Source: Pengzhenrongella sp031582905
Lineage (GTDB): Bacteria; Actinomycetota; Actinomycetes; Actinomycetales; Cellulomonadaceae
NCBI RefSeq assembly: GCF_031582905.1
Contig: NZ_CP133990.1
Span: 434,001-498,000 of the forward strand
Direction: 5' to 3'
Length of the DNA stretch: 64,000 bases
Both the position numbers and the translations under genes were made by a program. The notes beneath the pieces were generated by a model. It was given only the letters and a program-made list of their open reading frames with translations, did no database searches and was not told the DNA's origin. This document shows, one piece after another, positions 49,201 through 56,402 of the stretch. Numbering within the stretch: the first letter of the stretch is position 1; each line of letters starts with the position of its first letter.

Positions 49201-49437
49201 GTGCATCCCGGCCGAGGCCTCTGCAGGTGGTTCCCAGCCGTTCGTGAGGAGCGGCTCGAGGGACAGCGGTCGTCGGATGCCGCCGGCCCGTTCGGCGGCG
49301 TCGAGCTCCCAGGCCCGCCGCGGCGACACGCCCCAGCGGTCGGCGAGGATCTCACCGAGCATCGCTCGGCGCGCCGTCTGCCACAGGACGCCCCAAGGCG
49401 AGTGGGCACTGCGCAGCGACGGCTCGAGGAGCTGTAG
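46207..49437 (+). CDS. MobF/TraA-type relaxase-helicase, three frame breaks, uncertain 3' end
   Basis: Conjugative relaxase. Start MTMHRLTAGAGYQYLIK carries the catalytic Tyr region; the TrwC domain has AGFDLTFSPPKSISTLWA and the His triad in WDSRAGDPNLHTHLVVAN. A TraI-like helicase follows: VLVGPAGTGKTTTLAAL, LLIVDEASLAG, VLLVGDHKQLSAVDAGGAF and, near the end, YATTTHRAQGITVDRAHV and ENLYVAMTRGRNDNHLY. Frame shifts fall near 47020, in the G4 run 47633-47636 and in the G4 run 48833-48836; adding three bases gives one frame. Beyond about 49100 an opposite-strand ORF overlaps, so the true end may be earlier. Confidence 0.8.
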
Positions 49438-49683
49438 CCAGACCGCCTCCCAGGCCGTCGCCTCGGCGTGAGCGGCGCAGGCTCCCCGGAGTCCGACGTC
49501 GACGGCGAGCGGACGGACGATGTGGCTGCGCAGGTAGGTCAGGAGGGCCGTCGCGGAGGGGCCCTCCCACCCTTCGACGTCGATGACGGCGAGGTGGCCG
49601 AGGAGGCCGTCGCGGTCCCGTCGGATGTCAGCCGGCGCCGTTCCTCGAGCGAGCGCGGTGGTACGCGTGCGGCGGTCGTCCAT
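48733..49683 (-). CDS. Hypothetical ORF running antisense into the relaxase 3' end
   Basis: The part from 49683 to about 49040 looks like protein: MDDRRTRTTALARGTAPADIR, GWEGPSATALLTYLRSHIV, AWEAVWLQLLEPSLRSAHSP, ARRAMLGEILADRWGVSPRRAWELDAAERA, then ALGEAGWPAEVAARIVQE. GGAGG precedes the ATG. Family not recognised; hints of a DNA-binding or regulatory helical protein. Downstream of about 49040 the frame stays open to 48733 only as a shadow of the relaxase, so the natural stop appears to be missing and the gene may have been cut by a deletion joining it to the relaxase. Confidence 0.5.
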   Translation of the reverse strand: MDDRRTRTTALARGTAPADIRRDRDGLLGHLAVIDVEGWEGPSATALLTYLRSHIVRPLAVDVGLRGACAAHAEATAWEAVWLQLLEPSLRSAHSPWGVLWQTARRAMLGEILADRWGVSPRRAWELDAAERAGGIRRPLSLEPLLTNGWEPPAEASAGMHDSPLTTAVRLAAQALGEAGWPAEVAARIVQETADRRKGVATVETALASRQVVAGRVDIVQGKVEVVVVAAAGHGDVEVLADHAGGREHVSPVHGDALGAVRGGGVPEFDVLGDVSGRERDPSPVAVIAEPGRATGMTVSAPPVMAVTCHRSPLRT

Positions 49684-49740
49684 CGTTGCCTCCTCCGTGT
49701 GCCGGTCGGAGACGACGCTGCTCAGCGCCTATGCACGTGG

Positions 49741-49839
49741 CGATGACGCGGAGGCCAGGTTGTGGACGTCATCGATGACGCGCGAGCTGTGGACGGGGCG
49801 TCATCGGATCGGGACGCTGGGACTTCGGCTCCGTCATCG
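49741..49839. promoter_or_regulatory. Cluster of CGTCATCG half-sites upstream of the HTH gene
   Basis: CGTCATCG occurs at 49767, 49799 and 49832, that is every 32-33 bases (three helical turns); inverted copies CGATGACG are at 49741 and 49773, the latter forming the perfect 14-bp palindrome CGTCATCGATGACG at 49767-49780. TGTGGACG is also repeated (49761, 49788). Likely operator or recombination-protein sites. Confidence 0.6.
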
Positions 49840-49895
49840 GTGCGGCTAGTGGATGCCCGGAGAGTGGTGCCCCAACATCCACTCGGAGGTGGGGC

Positions 49896-50165
49896 ATGTC
49901 CGCGACAGCTCAGGTGCACATCACCACCGACCGCGGCGTCCGTGAGGACCGCGTCCTCAACGTCGTGGTCGAGAACGACGACAGGCTGCTCTTGAGCGTC
50001 GTCGAGGCTGCTCGGCGGCTCGGGATCGGCCGCACGCTCATGTACGACCTGCTCGCCGCCGGCGAGATCACGTCGGTCCACGTCGGACGGCTGCACAAGA
50101 TCCCGGTAGGGGCACTCGACGCCTACATCGCCCGGCTCACAGCGACCGTCCCTGAGGTCAGGTGA
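49896..50165 (+). CDS. Excisionase-like helix-turn-helix protein
   Basis: 89 residues with a MerR/Xis-type winged helix: LLSVVEAARRLGIGRTLMYDLLAAGEITSVHVGRLHKIPVGALDAYIARL. Such proteins act as excisionases or plasmid regulators and usually stand before an integrase; none is seen here. The ATG follows GGAGGTGGGGC, but this lies in a hairpin whose arms are TGCCCCA (49868-49874) and TGGGGCA (49890-49896), including the A of the ATG. Its last 8 bases overlap the end of the convergent cueP gene. Confidence 0.8.
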   Translation: MSATAQVHITTDRGVREDRVLNVVVENDDRLLLSVVEAARRLGIGRTLMYDLLAAGEITSVHVGRLHKIPVGALDAYIARLTATVPEVR

Positions 50166-50709
50166 GTTGGAGCGTCGTCAGGCAGGTCGGGCTGCCCTCC
50201 GTCGTGCTGAACGGGACGCTGCCACTCAGGTCGCCCTGCGTGATCTCCACCGTGCCCTCAACGTCCTCAGGGAGCCAGTAGCCGACGAACCCGTTGGAGT
50301 ACGTCGTGGCGCTCTCCTCGACGAGGACGGCACCGTCCGCGTCGGTGATTCTCACCTCCACCGGCTCCTCGACGAGCTCGCCCTGGCAGCCGGCGAGGCT
50401 GTGGAAGAAGCACTCGTGCGTGCTCTCGATGTACGGCGCGATCGACAGGTAGAACTGGCCGTCGTCGAGCGGGACGGCGACCTCCGTGGTACCGTCGCCG
50501 ACGAGCACCTCGTCCTCGCGCACCGATGCGGTGAAGTCCAGCGGCCGGCTCTCGGCGGAGGCGTCGAGCTGCGTGACAATCTCCTGACCGGTCAAGCCGT
50601 CGAGACCGAGGTCGGTGAGTACGTCGTCGTCCGACGTCGTGGCGGAGCAGCCGGCGAGCAGAGCGGCGCTGGCGACGAGGACGGTGGCAAGGTGGAACCG
50701 AGAGCGCAT
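50158..50709 (-). CDS. cueP: CueP-family copper-binding lipoprotein
   Basis: 183 residues. Signal peptide with lipobox ALLAGC places it on the outer face of the membrane. The CueP domain is clear: THECFFHSLAGCQGELVEEP with its two Cys, NGFVGYWLPEDVEGTVEI, and the end SPTCLTTLQL with the third Cys. In Salmonella CueP is a periplasmic copper-binding protein needed for copper tolerance. ATG 50709; one of the 18-bp boxes lies 57 bases upstream. Follows copB on the same strand with an 83-base gap. Confidence 0.9.
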   Translation of the reverse strand: MRSRFHLATVLVASAALLAGCSATTSDDDVLTDLGLDGLTGQEIVTQLDASAESRPLDFTASVREDEVLVGDGTTEVAVPLDDGQFYLSIAPYIESTHECFFHSLAGCQGELVEEPVEVRITDADGAVLVEESATTYSNGFVGYWLPEDVEGTVEITQGDLSGSVPFSTTEGSPTCLTTLQLT

Positions 50710-50765
50710 GTGGAGATCCTCGCTCACGATCTCGCGCAACTCCGTCGACTGAAGTCCCGTCGGCA

Positions 50766-50783
50766 ATGAAGATCCGATGAAGG
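50766..50783 (-). promoter_or_regulatory. Direct-repeat box upstream of cueP
   Basis: ATGAAGATCCGATGAAGG on the plus strand: two ATGAAG(G) units 11 bases apart, one helical turn, typical of OmpR-type response-regulator sites. One of four matching boxes in the island (others at 54402, 59226, 61707). Confidence 0.6.
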
Positions 50784-50792
50784 GTCGTCTGC

Positions 50793-53066
50793 TCAGGCAG
50801 CCGGCACCGCGGTCCGGGACGGCGGTCCGACACGCTTGGCCCCCTGTGCTGCGGCTGTCGAGGCCTCCGGGCTCAGGTCGAGACGCCGCAGGAGCTGGGC
50901 GTTCGCGGCAACGACCACCGTGGACAGGGACATCAGGATCGCGCCGATCTCCATCGGCAGCACGAAGCCCACCGGGGCGAGAACACCGGCTGCGAGTGGG
51001 ACGGCTGCGATGTTGTAGCCGGCGGCCCACCACAGGTTCTGCGTCATCTTCCGGTAGCCCGCACGCGAGAGCTGGATGACGGACAGGACCGACCGGGGGT
51101 CGTCAGAGGCGAGGATGACACCCGCGGAGGCGATCGCGACGTCCGTGCCTGCGCCGATGGCGACGCCGACGTCGGCCTGCGCGAGGGCGGGTGCGTCGTT
51201 GACGCCGTCACCGACCATCGCGACGGTCCGCCCGGCGCCCTGCAGGGAGGCCACCTTGCTGCTCTTGTCCTCCGGGCGCACGCCGGCGAAGACCTGGTCG
51301 ATGCCGAGCTCAGCGCCCACGGCCTTGGCCACCGGCTCCGCGTCGCCGGTGATCATCACGACGCGGATGCCGAGAGCGTGGAGGGCATCGACGGCTTCTC
51401 GGGACTCGTGCCGGACCTCGTCGGCGAGCCCCAGGGCGCCGGCGACCTGGCCGTCGAGGAGTACGTGCAGCACGATCTGCCCGCGATCGGACCAGGGCTG
51501 AGTCTCCGGCAGGGGGCCGAGCCCGTGCTCGGTCAGGAGGTTCGGTCCGCCGACAGCGACCCGGCGTCCCTGCACCGTGGCGGAGACGCCGACCGCCGTC
51601 GACGCCCGGAAGTCGTCGGCACGAGGCACGGTGAGGCCTCGGTGGTGTGCGGCTGCGGTGATCGCTCGCGCGAGGGGGTGCTCGCTGTCGGCCTCCGCCG
51701 CCGCGGCAAGACGAAGGAGCTCCTCCTCGCCGATCCCGGTCGTGACGACGTCGTGCAGGGCCGGCTCGCCCTTGGTGAGGGTGCCGGTCTTGTCGAACAG
51801 GACGGTGTCGACCACGCGCATCCGTTCGAGCGCGGCGCGGTCCTTGATCAGGACGCCACCTCGGGCCGCCCGTTCGGTGGAGATGGACACGACGAGCGGG
51901 ATGGCCAGCCCGAGGGCGTGCGGGCAGGCGATCACGAGCACGGTGATGGCGCGGACGATCGCGAAGTCGGGTGTCCCGACGACGCTCCAGATCGTGACCG
52001 TGATGACGGCGGCGACCAGCGCGAACCAGAACAGCCAGCCGGCGGCGCGGTCGGCCAGCAGCTGCGCGCGCGTCGTGGACGACTGCGCCTGCGCGACCAG
52101 ACGCCGAATCCCGGCCAGCACGGTGGAGTCACCGACGGCGTCGACCTTCACGCGCAGGGCGCTGTCGGTCGAGACGGTTCCGGCGACGACCTGGTCGCCG
52201 ATGGTCCGGCGGACCGGCCGCGACTCGCCGGTGATCATCGACTCGTCGACCTCGGCGGAGCCGTCGACGACCTGGCCGTCGGCCGGAACCCGGCCACCCG
52301 GGCGGACGATGACGACGTCCCCAAGGACGAGTGAGGACGGCGACACCGTGACGACGGAGTCGCCGTCGACCTTCTCCGCCTCGTCGGGCAGCAGCGCCGC
52401 GAGGGAGTCGAGGGCGGTTGACGTCTGCGCCAGGGAGCGCATCTCGAGCCAGTGGCCGAGCAGCATGATCACGACCAGGAGAGCAAGCTCCCACCAGAAG
52501 TCCAGCTCATGCGAGAGCAACCCGAGGGTCGCGCCCCACGACGCGACGAACGCGACCGTGATCGCCATCCCGATCAGCAGCATCATCCCGGGCTTGCGAG
52601 CCCGGACCTCGGCGATCGCCCCGGTGAGGAACGGACGTCCACCCCACAGGTAGATGACCGAGCCGAGGATCGGCGCGACCCAGGTGATCCCGGGGACGTC
52701 AGGGATGGAGTACCCCAGCAGGTCGGCGAACATGCCGCTGAGCAGGACCGTCGGCGCGGCCAGGGCGAGGTTGATCCAGAACAGGCGCCGGAACAGTGCG
52801 ACGTGGTCGCTGCCGCTGTGCGCCCCGTGCCCGCCGTCGGCGCCCATGTGCCCGCCGTGGCCGCCGGCGGAAGGCCGGCTCCCCGCATCGTGCGCCTCCA
52901 CGTCCATGGGCATGTGGTGGCCCTCGTGCTCCATCTGGCCGGCGTCGTGCCCGCCGTGGCGGTCATGGGCCCGCGGTCCGGCGTCCCCGACCGACGGATC
53001 GTGCCGGGCGTCCGCGTGGCTGCGACCTGCGTCGGGCACGTGATGGCCCTGGTGCGCGTTGCTCAT
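50793..53066 (-). CDS. copB: CopB-type copper-exporting P1B ATPase
   Basis: 757 residues. The first 90 are His/Gly/Asp-rich (many HGGH and HxxH units), a metal-binding tail rather than a CxxC domain. The membrane metal site is CPH (VIACPHALGLAIPL), diagnostic of the CopB subgroup that moves Cu (also Ag). Other motifs: actuator VDESMITGES, phosphorylation DKTGTLTKGEP, EHPLARAI and GDGVNDAPALAQAD. Eight transmembrane segments fit the pattern. A CsoR-like palindrome overlaps its promoter; DUF305 and Csp genes lie upstream on the same strand. Confidence 0.95.
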   Translation of the reverse strand: MSNAHQGHHVPDAGRSHADARHDPSVGDAGPRAHDRHGGHDAGQMEHEGHHMPMDVEAHDAGSRPSAGGHGGHMGADGGHGAHSGSDHVALFRRLFWINLALAAPTVLLSGMFADLLGYSIPDVPGITWVAPILGSVIYLWGGRPFLTGAIAEVRARKPGMMLLIGMAITVAFVASWGATLGLLSHELDFWWELALLVVIMLLGHWLEMRSLAQTSTALDSLAALLPDEAEKVDGDSVVTVSPSSLVLGDVVIVRPGGRVPADGQVVDGSAEVDESMITGESRPVRRTIGDQVVAGTVSTDSALRVKVDAVGDSTVLAGIRRLVAQAQSSTTRAQLLADRAAGWLFWFALVAAVITVTIWSVVGTPDFAIVRAITVLVIACPHALGLAIPLVVSISTERAARGGVLIKDRAALERMRVVDTVLFDKTGTLTKGEPALHDVVTTGIGEEELLRLAAAAEADSEHPLARAITAAAHHRGLTVPRADDFRASTAVGVSATVQGRRVAVGGPNLLTEHGLGPLPETQPWSDRGQIVLHVLLDGQVAGALGLADEVRHESREAVDALHALGIRVVMITGDAEPVAKAVGAELGIDQVFAGVRPEDKSSKVASLQGAGRTVAMVGDGVNDAPALAQADVGVAIGAGTDVAIASAGVILASDDPRSVLSVIQLSRAGYRKMTQNLWWAAGYNIAAVPLAAGVLAPVGFVLPMEIGAILMSLSTVVVAANAQLLRRLDLSPEASTAAAQGAKRVGPPSRTAVPAA

Positions 53067-53105
53067 GGCTCTCTCCTCGACCTGTGCGCCCGCCGTGATC
53101 GGCTA

Positions 53106-53122
53106 ACTATACCCCGGGGGTA
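53106..53122 (-). promoter_or_regulatory. copB promoter with CsoR-like operator
   Basis: TACCCCGGGGGTA at 53110-53122 is a palindrome of the kind bound by CsoR copper repressors. On the minus strand the sequence continues as TATAGT (53111-53106), a good -10 box about 40 bases before the copB ATG, so a bound repressor would cover it. No csoR gene is in the window; other metal repressors could also use this site. Confidence 0.55.
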
Positions 53123-53209
53123 CCTTGCTGGCCGCAACGAGAGACCTTCGATCGGTATTCCCCAGGGCTCGGGACGCCACGGCGCCGCACAGGGATGCGG
53201 GCGGGAAGC

Positions 53210-53851
53210 TCAGTCGGTCGGGCACGACCGCAACGCTGTGCCCTCGAAGTCCGGTACGGGGCGCGCGTCCGCCTCGGCCGCCGTCTCCGCGATGCCGTTG
53301 CGCTCGATGTCCTCGATGAGCCAGTCCATCTCGGCGATCTCCCGCTTCTGCGCCTCGCTGATCTCGACGGCGAGCTCGCACACCCGCACGTCGTCGATCT
53401 GCGCCCGCTCGGAGCGGGTGATGGCCAGGGAGTGGTGCGGGATCATCGCGCGCATGAACGCGGTGTCGCCGACCGTGACCTGACTGCGATCGAGGACGAC
53501 GCCGCCTGCGAGGAGCAGCACGCTTACGGCGACCACGGCGATGTTCGCCTTCGCGCTCTTGTACATGTTCAGCATCCAGGCGAGCATGATCAGCCCCATC
53601 GTGCCGCCCATGGTCACCGCCATGAAGACGCGGCTCTGGCTGAAGCGGACGTGGTCGAGCTCCCACGAGCCGACGAACATGACGAAGTACATGACGACCA
53701 TGGCTGTGAGGATCATGGCGGCGAACCGCAGGTACATGCCCTTCATCTGGTGCCCCTGCCCGCCGCCGTGGTGGTCGTCGCCGTGCTGGGCGCTGTGGCT
53801 GTCGTGCTGGCTCTCCGCCGGGTCGCGGTCGTGCTCATGGTGCATGGACAT
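53210..53851 (-). CDS. DUF305 protein with N-terminal membrane segments
   Basis: 213 residues. A His-rich N-terminus (HHEHDRDPAESQHDSHSAQH and HGDDHHGGGQGH) is followed by three hydrophobic segments at about 40-120 (FAAMILTAMVVMYFVMFVG, FMAVTMGGTMGLIMLAWML and IAVVAVSVLLLAGGVV) and a DUF305 ferritin-like domain with FMRAMIPHHSLAI. Found with copper ATPases in many actinobacteria; probably metal-binding at the outer membrane face. Between csp and copB in one direction, so likely their operon partner. Confidence 0.85.
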   Translation of the reverse strand: MSMHHEHDRDPAESQHDSHSAQHGDDHHGGGQGHQMKGMYLRFAAMILTAMVVMYFVMFVGSWELDHVRFSQSRVFMAVTMGGTMGLIMLAWMLNMYKSAKANIAVVAVSVLLLAGGVVLDRSQVTVGDTAFMRAMIPHHSLAITRSERAQIDDVRVCELAVEISEAQKREIAEMDWLIEDIERNGIAETAAEADARPVPDFEGTALRSCPTD

Positions 53852-53884
53852 CGGCTGTCTCCTTGTCGCTGCTACCGGTGGATT

Positions 53885-54286
53885 TCAGCGGATGGCGGCG
53901 AGGAGCTCGGCGCAGGCGGTCTCGCAGTCCCGGCACGCCTCGGCGCAGATGCGGCAGTGCTCGTGCATGTCCGCGTGCTGCTCGCACTCGTCACCGCAGG
54001 CCCGGCACGCGGCGATGCAGGCCTCGAGGTGGGCCCGGGTGATGTTCGCGTCGTAGCCGGTGTGGCGGGACAGGATGCGTGCGGTGGTCTGGCAGCTGTC
54101 CGCGCAGTCGAGGTTGGTCCGGATGCACGTGCGCAGCTCGGCGACCATCTCTTCGCTCAGGCACGCGTCGGCACAGGCGGTGCACGCCTGCGAGCAGGCG
54201 ACCAGGGTGTCGATCACTCGCGCCAGCAGCTGACGGTCGAGGTTGATGGTGGCGGGGTAGGTCTCGATCATCTGCGTGGTCTTCAT
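53885..54286 (-). CDS. Cys-rich four-helix-bundle copper storage protein (Csp / DUF326)
   Basis: 133 residues. Regular Cys pairs along four helices: ACSQACTACADAC, LRTCIRTNLDCADSCQ, LEACIAACRACGDECEQH, CRICAEACRDCETAC; with no signal peptide it fits the cytosolic Csp3 type, which stores many Cu(I) ions inside the bundle. ATG 54286 has AGGAGGAACGAC ahead. Heads the csp-DUF305-copB set; an 18-bp regulatory box lies 116 bases upstream. Confidence 0.92.
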   Translation of the reverse strand: MKTTQMIETYPATINLDRQLLARVIDTLVACSQACTACADACLSEEMVAELRTCIRTNLDCADSCQTTARILSRHTGYDANITRAHLEACIAACRACGDECEQHADMHEHCRICAEACRDCETACAELLAAIR

Positions 54287-54401
54287 GTCGTTCCTCCTGG
54301 GCCAAGAACGTGCGGCGAGCGACGATCGCGCGCGCCGTGGGGACCTTTTCGACGCTAAGGAGAGGCCTGCACGCGCGCGCGGCGAGACGGCGCCGGTGGC
54401 C

Positions 54402-54419
54402 ATGAAGGTTCGATGAAGG
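54402..54419 (-). promoter_or_regulatory. Direct-repeat box upstream of csp
   Basis: ATGAAGGTTCGATGAAGG, the best copy of the box, lies between csp and the ferredoxin-like gene, upstream of csp. A TAGCGT -10-like element is about 50 bases further toward csp on the minus strand. Confidence 0.65.
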
Positions 54420-54464
54420 TGCGCGCGGCTCGGACGCGACGAGCCGTGTGCAGGGCGGGCAGGG

Positions 54465-54881
54465 CTACGCCGCGGGGCCGTCGGAAACCGTGTCGGAACG
54501 CTCGATGACGTGGCCGGCGAGCCCGTCGGGCAGCCCAGTGGCGCCGGGACCGCCGGAACGCAGCCAATCCCCGAGCTCGGCGGTCGCCTCGTCCCCGGCG
54601 AGGCGTTCGAACCACACCGATCGCGCGCCGGCGCGACGGCACGCCGCGGCCGGTCTCGCCACGACGACGTCGCCGCGCTCGCACTCGTCCAGGCACTCGA
54701 CGAAGGTCAGACGCGCCACACGGTCGCGGGAGAGGCGACGGAGCCGTTCGGCCTGCCCGCCGGGTAGCGGGTCAGTCTCGGCGAGGGTCTCCCCGGCGCA
54801 CAGCGAGCACGCCGTCAGCCCTGGCAGCGACCTTGCAACCTTCGAGGCGCTCCGCGGACCGGCAGGTGCGTCGCTGCTCAT
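54465..54881 (-). CDS. (2Fe-2S) ferredoxin-domain (thioredoxin-like) protein
   Basis: 138 residues with a thioredoxin-like ferredoxin pattern: LTACSLCAGE near 22-31 and VECLDECERGDVVVARP near 61-77, four cysteines able to hold a 2Fe-2S cluster (DUF1636-like). Last gene of the arsR-CDF set, overlapping the CDF gene by 4 bases (ATGA), so it is made with the zinc exporter; why a ferredoxin-type protein is coupled to it is unknown. Fold assignment is from motif spacing only. Confidence 0.7.
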   Translation of the reverse strand: MSSDAPAGPRSASKVARSLPGLTACSLCAGETLAETDPLPGGQAERLRRLSRDRVARLTFVECLDECERGDVVVARPAAACRRAGARSVWFERLAGDEATAELGDWLRSGGPGATGLPDGLAGHVIERSDTVSDGPAA

Positions 54882-55971
54882 GCGGGAGTCGGGACGACGA
54901 CGACGGAGCCGACGTTGGGCACCTGTTCCCGAGTTCGTACCTCGGCGTGGGCTGCCACAAGCGTGGCGGCGGCCAGGTCCGCACTCGGGTCCACCCTGAC
55001 GGTGGCGTCGACGTGCAGGCGGTGCCCGATCCAGCGGGCCTGCAGCCGCGGCACGCCCAGCACGTCCGGGGTGTCGGCGACGGCCCTGGTGGCTCGTTCG
55101 ACGAGTGCCGGCTCGACGCCGTCCATCAGGCGGCCCACGACGTCGCGCACGGTGCCGCGAAGGAGGGCCAGGATCATCGCGGTGATGAGCAGCCCGACGA
55201 GGGGGTCGGCGAGGGAAAGCCCGCGGCCACGCCGAGGGCGCCGGCGAGCACGGCGAGGGAGGTCAGGCCGTCGGTGCGGGCGTGGACGCCGTCGGCGACG
55301 AGGGCGGCCGACCCGATCCTCCGCCCGATGCGGATCCGGTAGACGGCCACGGCCTCGTTGCCCGCGAAGCCGACCAGGCCGGCGGCCGCGACCCACCACA
55401 CGTTGTCGAGCGGCATCGGGTCGACCAGCCGGCGCACCGACTCGACCCCGGCGACGACGGCGGACAGGGCGATCATCGCGACGATGAACAGCCCCGCCAG
55501 GTCCTCCGCTCGCCCGTACCCGTAGGTGTATCGGGTGGTCGCCGCGCGGCGGCCCAGGACGAACGCGAGCCACAGGGGGAGCGCCGTGAGGGCGTCGGAG
55601 GCGTTGTGGACGGTGTCGGCCAGCAGGGCGACCGAGCCCGAGATCGCGACGACGGCCAGCTGGGCCAAGGCGGTCACGCCCAGCGCCACGAGGCTGATCT
55701 TGACGGCGCGGATCCCGGCGGCGCTGCTCTCCAGGGCGTCGTCGATGGAGTCCGCCGGGTCGTGGGAGTGCGGGGAGAAGAATCCGACGAGCAGTCCGCG
55801 TAGGCCGCCGGGGTGGTCGTGGTCGTGCCCGTGCCCGTGGTCGTGCCCGCGGTGGTGGCCATGACCGTGGTCGTGATCGGGGCCCTGGTCGTGATCGTGC
55901 CCGTGGTCGCCCGGCTGGTCGTGGTCATGCTCGGGGTGCCGCTTCGGTGCGCGCCGGCTGGGGTCGGTCAT
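54878..55971 (-). CDS. CDF-family zinc/cobalt efflux transporter, frameshifted
   Basis: Proton-coupled metal exporter, 364 residues when repaired. The N-terminal 60 residues are a His/Asp/Gly-rich metal buffer. Six transmembrane segments follow with metal-site motif LLADTVHNASDALTALPLWL (HxxxD) in helix 2 and VADGVHARTDGLTSLAVL (HxxxD) in helix 5. The cytoplasmic domain has ARWIGHRLHVDATVRVDP. The frame breaks near 55213-55215, between AAGFP and LADPLVGLLITAMI; one base restores it. Overlaps arsR at the start and the ferredoxin-like gene at the end by 4 bases each. Confidence 0.85.
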
Positions 55972-56333
55972 GCCTCGGAGCTCCTGAGCAGGCGGGGGCG
56001 GTGGTGGGCGGGGGTGTCCGAGGAGAGATGCTCGGCGTTGTGGACGGCGTCCGTGACGAGCTGCTCGACGTGGTCGTTCGCCAGCCGGTAGTACACGCTC
56101 GTGCCGACCTTGCGGGTCTGCACCAGGTGCGCCAGGCGGAGCTTGGCCAGGTGCTGGGAGACCGTCGGTCCTGGCTTCCCGACGTGGGCGATGAGCTCGT
56201 TGACGGACATCTCGCGTCCCACGAGCGCCCACAGCAGTCGCACCCTCGTGGGGTCCGCGAGCATCCGGAACACCTCGGCCGCCAGCTCGGCTTCGTCCGC
56301 GTCGAGCGGCGGGCGAAAGCTATCTTCACGCAT
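55968..56333 (-). CDS. ArsR/SmtB-family metal-sensing repressor
   Basis: 121 residues with a winged helix (FRMLADPTRVRLLWALVGRE, VNELIAHVGKPGPTVSQHLAKLRLAHLV). The alpha-5 segment NDHVEQLVTDAVHNAEH aligns with the CzrA/SmtB zinc site, giving His-His-His, while the first ligand Asp is Asn (or the pair is shifted by one to the next Asp). It is coupled to the CDF exporter, which fits zinc or cobalt sensing. ATG 56333 lies inside an 8+8 inverted repeat, so the repressor probably shuts off its own operon there. Confidence 0.9.
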   Translation of the reverse strand: MREDSFRPPLDADEAELAAEVFRMLADPTRVRLLWALVGREMSVNELIAHVGKPGPTVSQHLAKLRLAHLVQTRKVGTSVYYRLANDHVEQLVTDAVHNAEHLSSDTPAHHRPRLLRSSEA

Positions 56334-56343
56334 GCGAAGATAG
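56320..56343 (-). promoter_or_regulatory. ArsR/SmtB operator overlapping the arsR start codon
   Basis: CTATCTTC-N8-GAAGATAG, a perfect 8-bp inverted repeat and AT-rich in a GC-rich setting, spans the ATG of arsR. Its position implies a transcript with almost no leader. Confidence 0.75.
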
Positions 56344-56402
56344 TACGACACGTGAGGTGGTCGCGCCGGGCCGTCCTGGGGCCGGCCCGGCGCGACCACT
56401 GC

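Noticed and set aside
50167..50769. 200-codon plus-strand ORF opposite cueP
   Set aside because: Mirror of the CueP coding frame without its own start signal or domain.
51378..52653. Plus-strand ORFs opposite copB
   Set aside because: Shadow frames; CopB motifs on the minus strand are complete.
984..55971. Programmed ribosomal frameshifting in many genes
   Set aside because: No slippery heptamers with downstream structures of the right kind are consistently present, and the shifts sit in ordinary G/C runs of housekeeping genes; undercalled bases explain them better.
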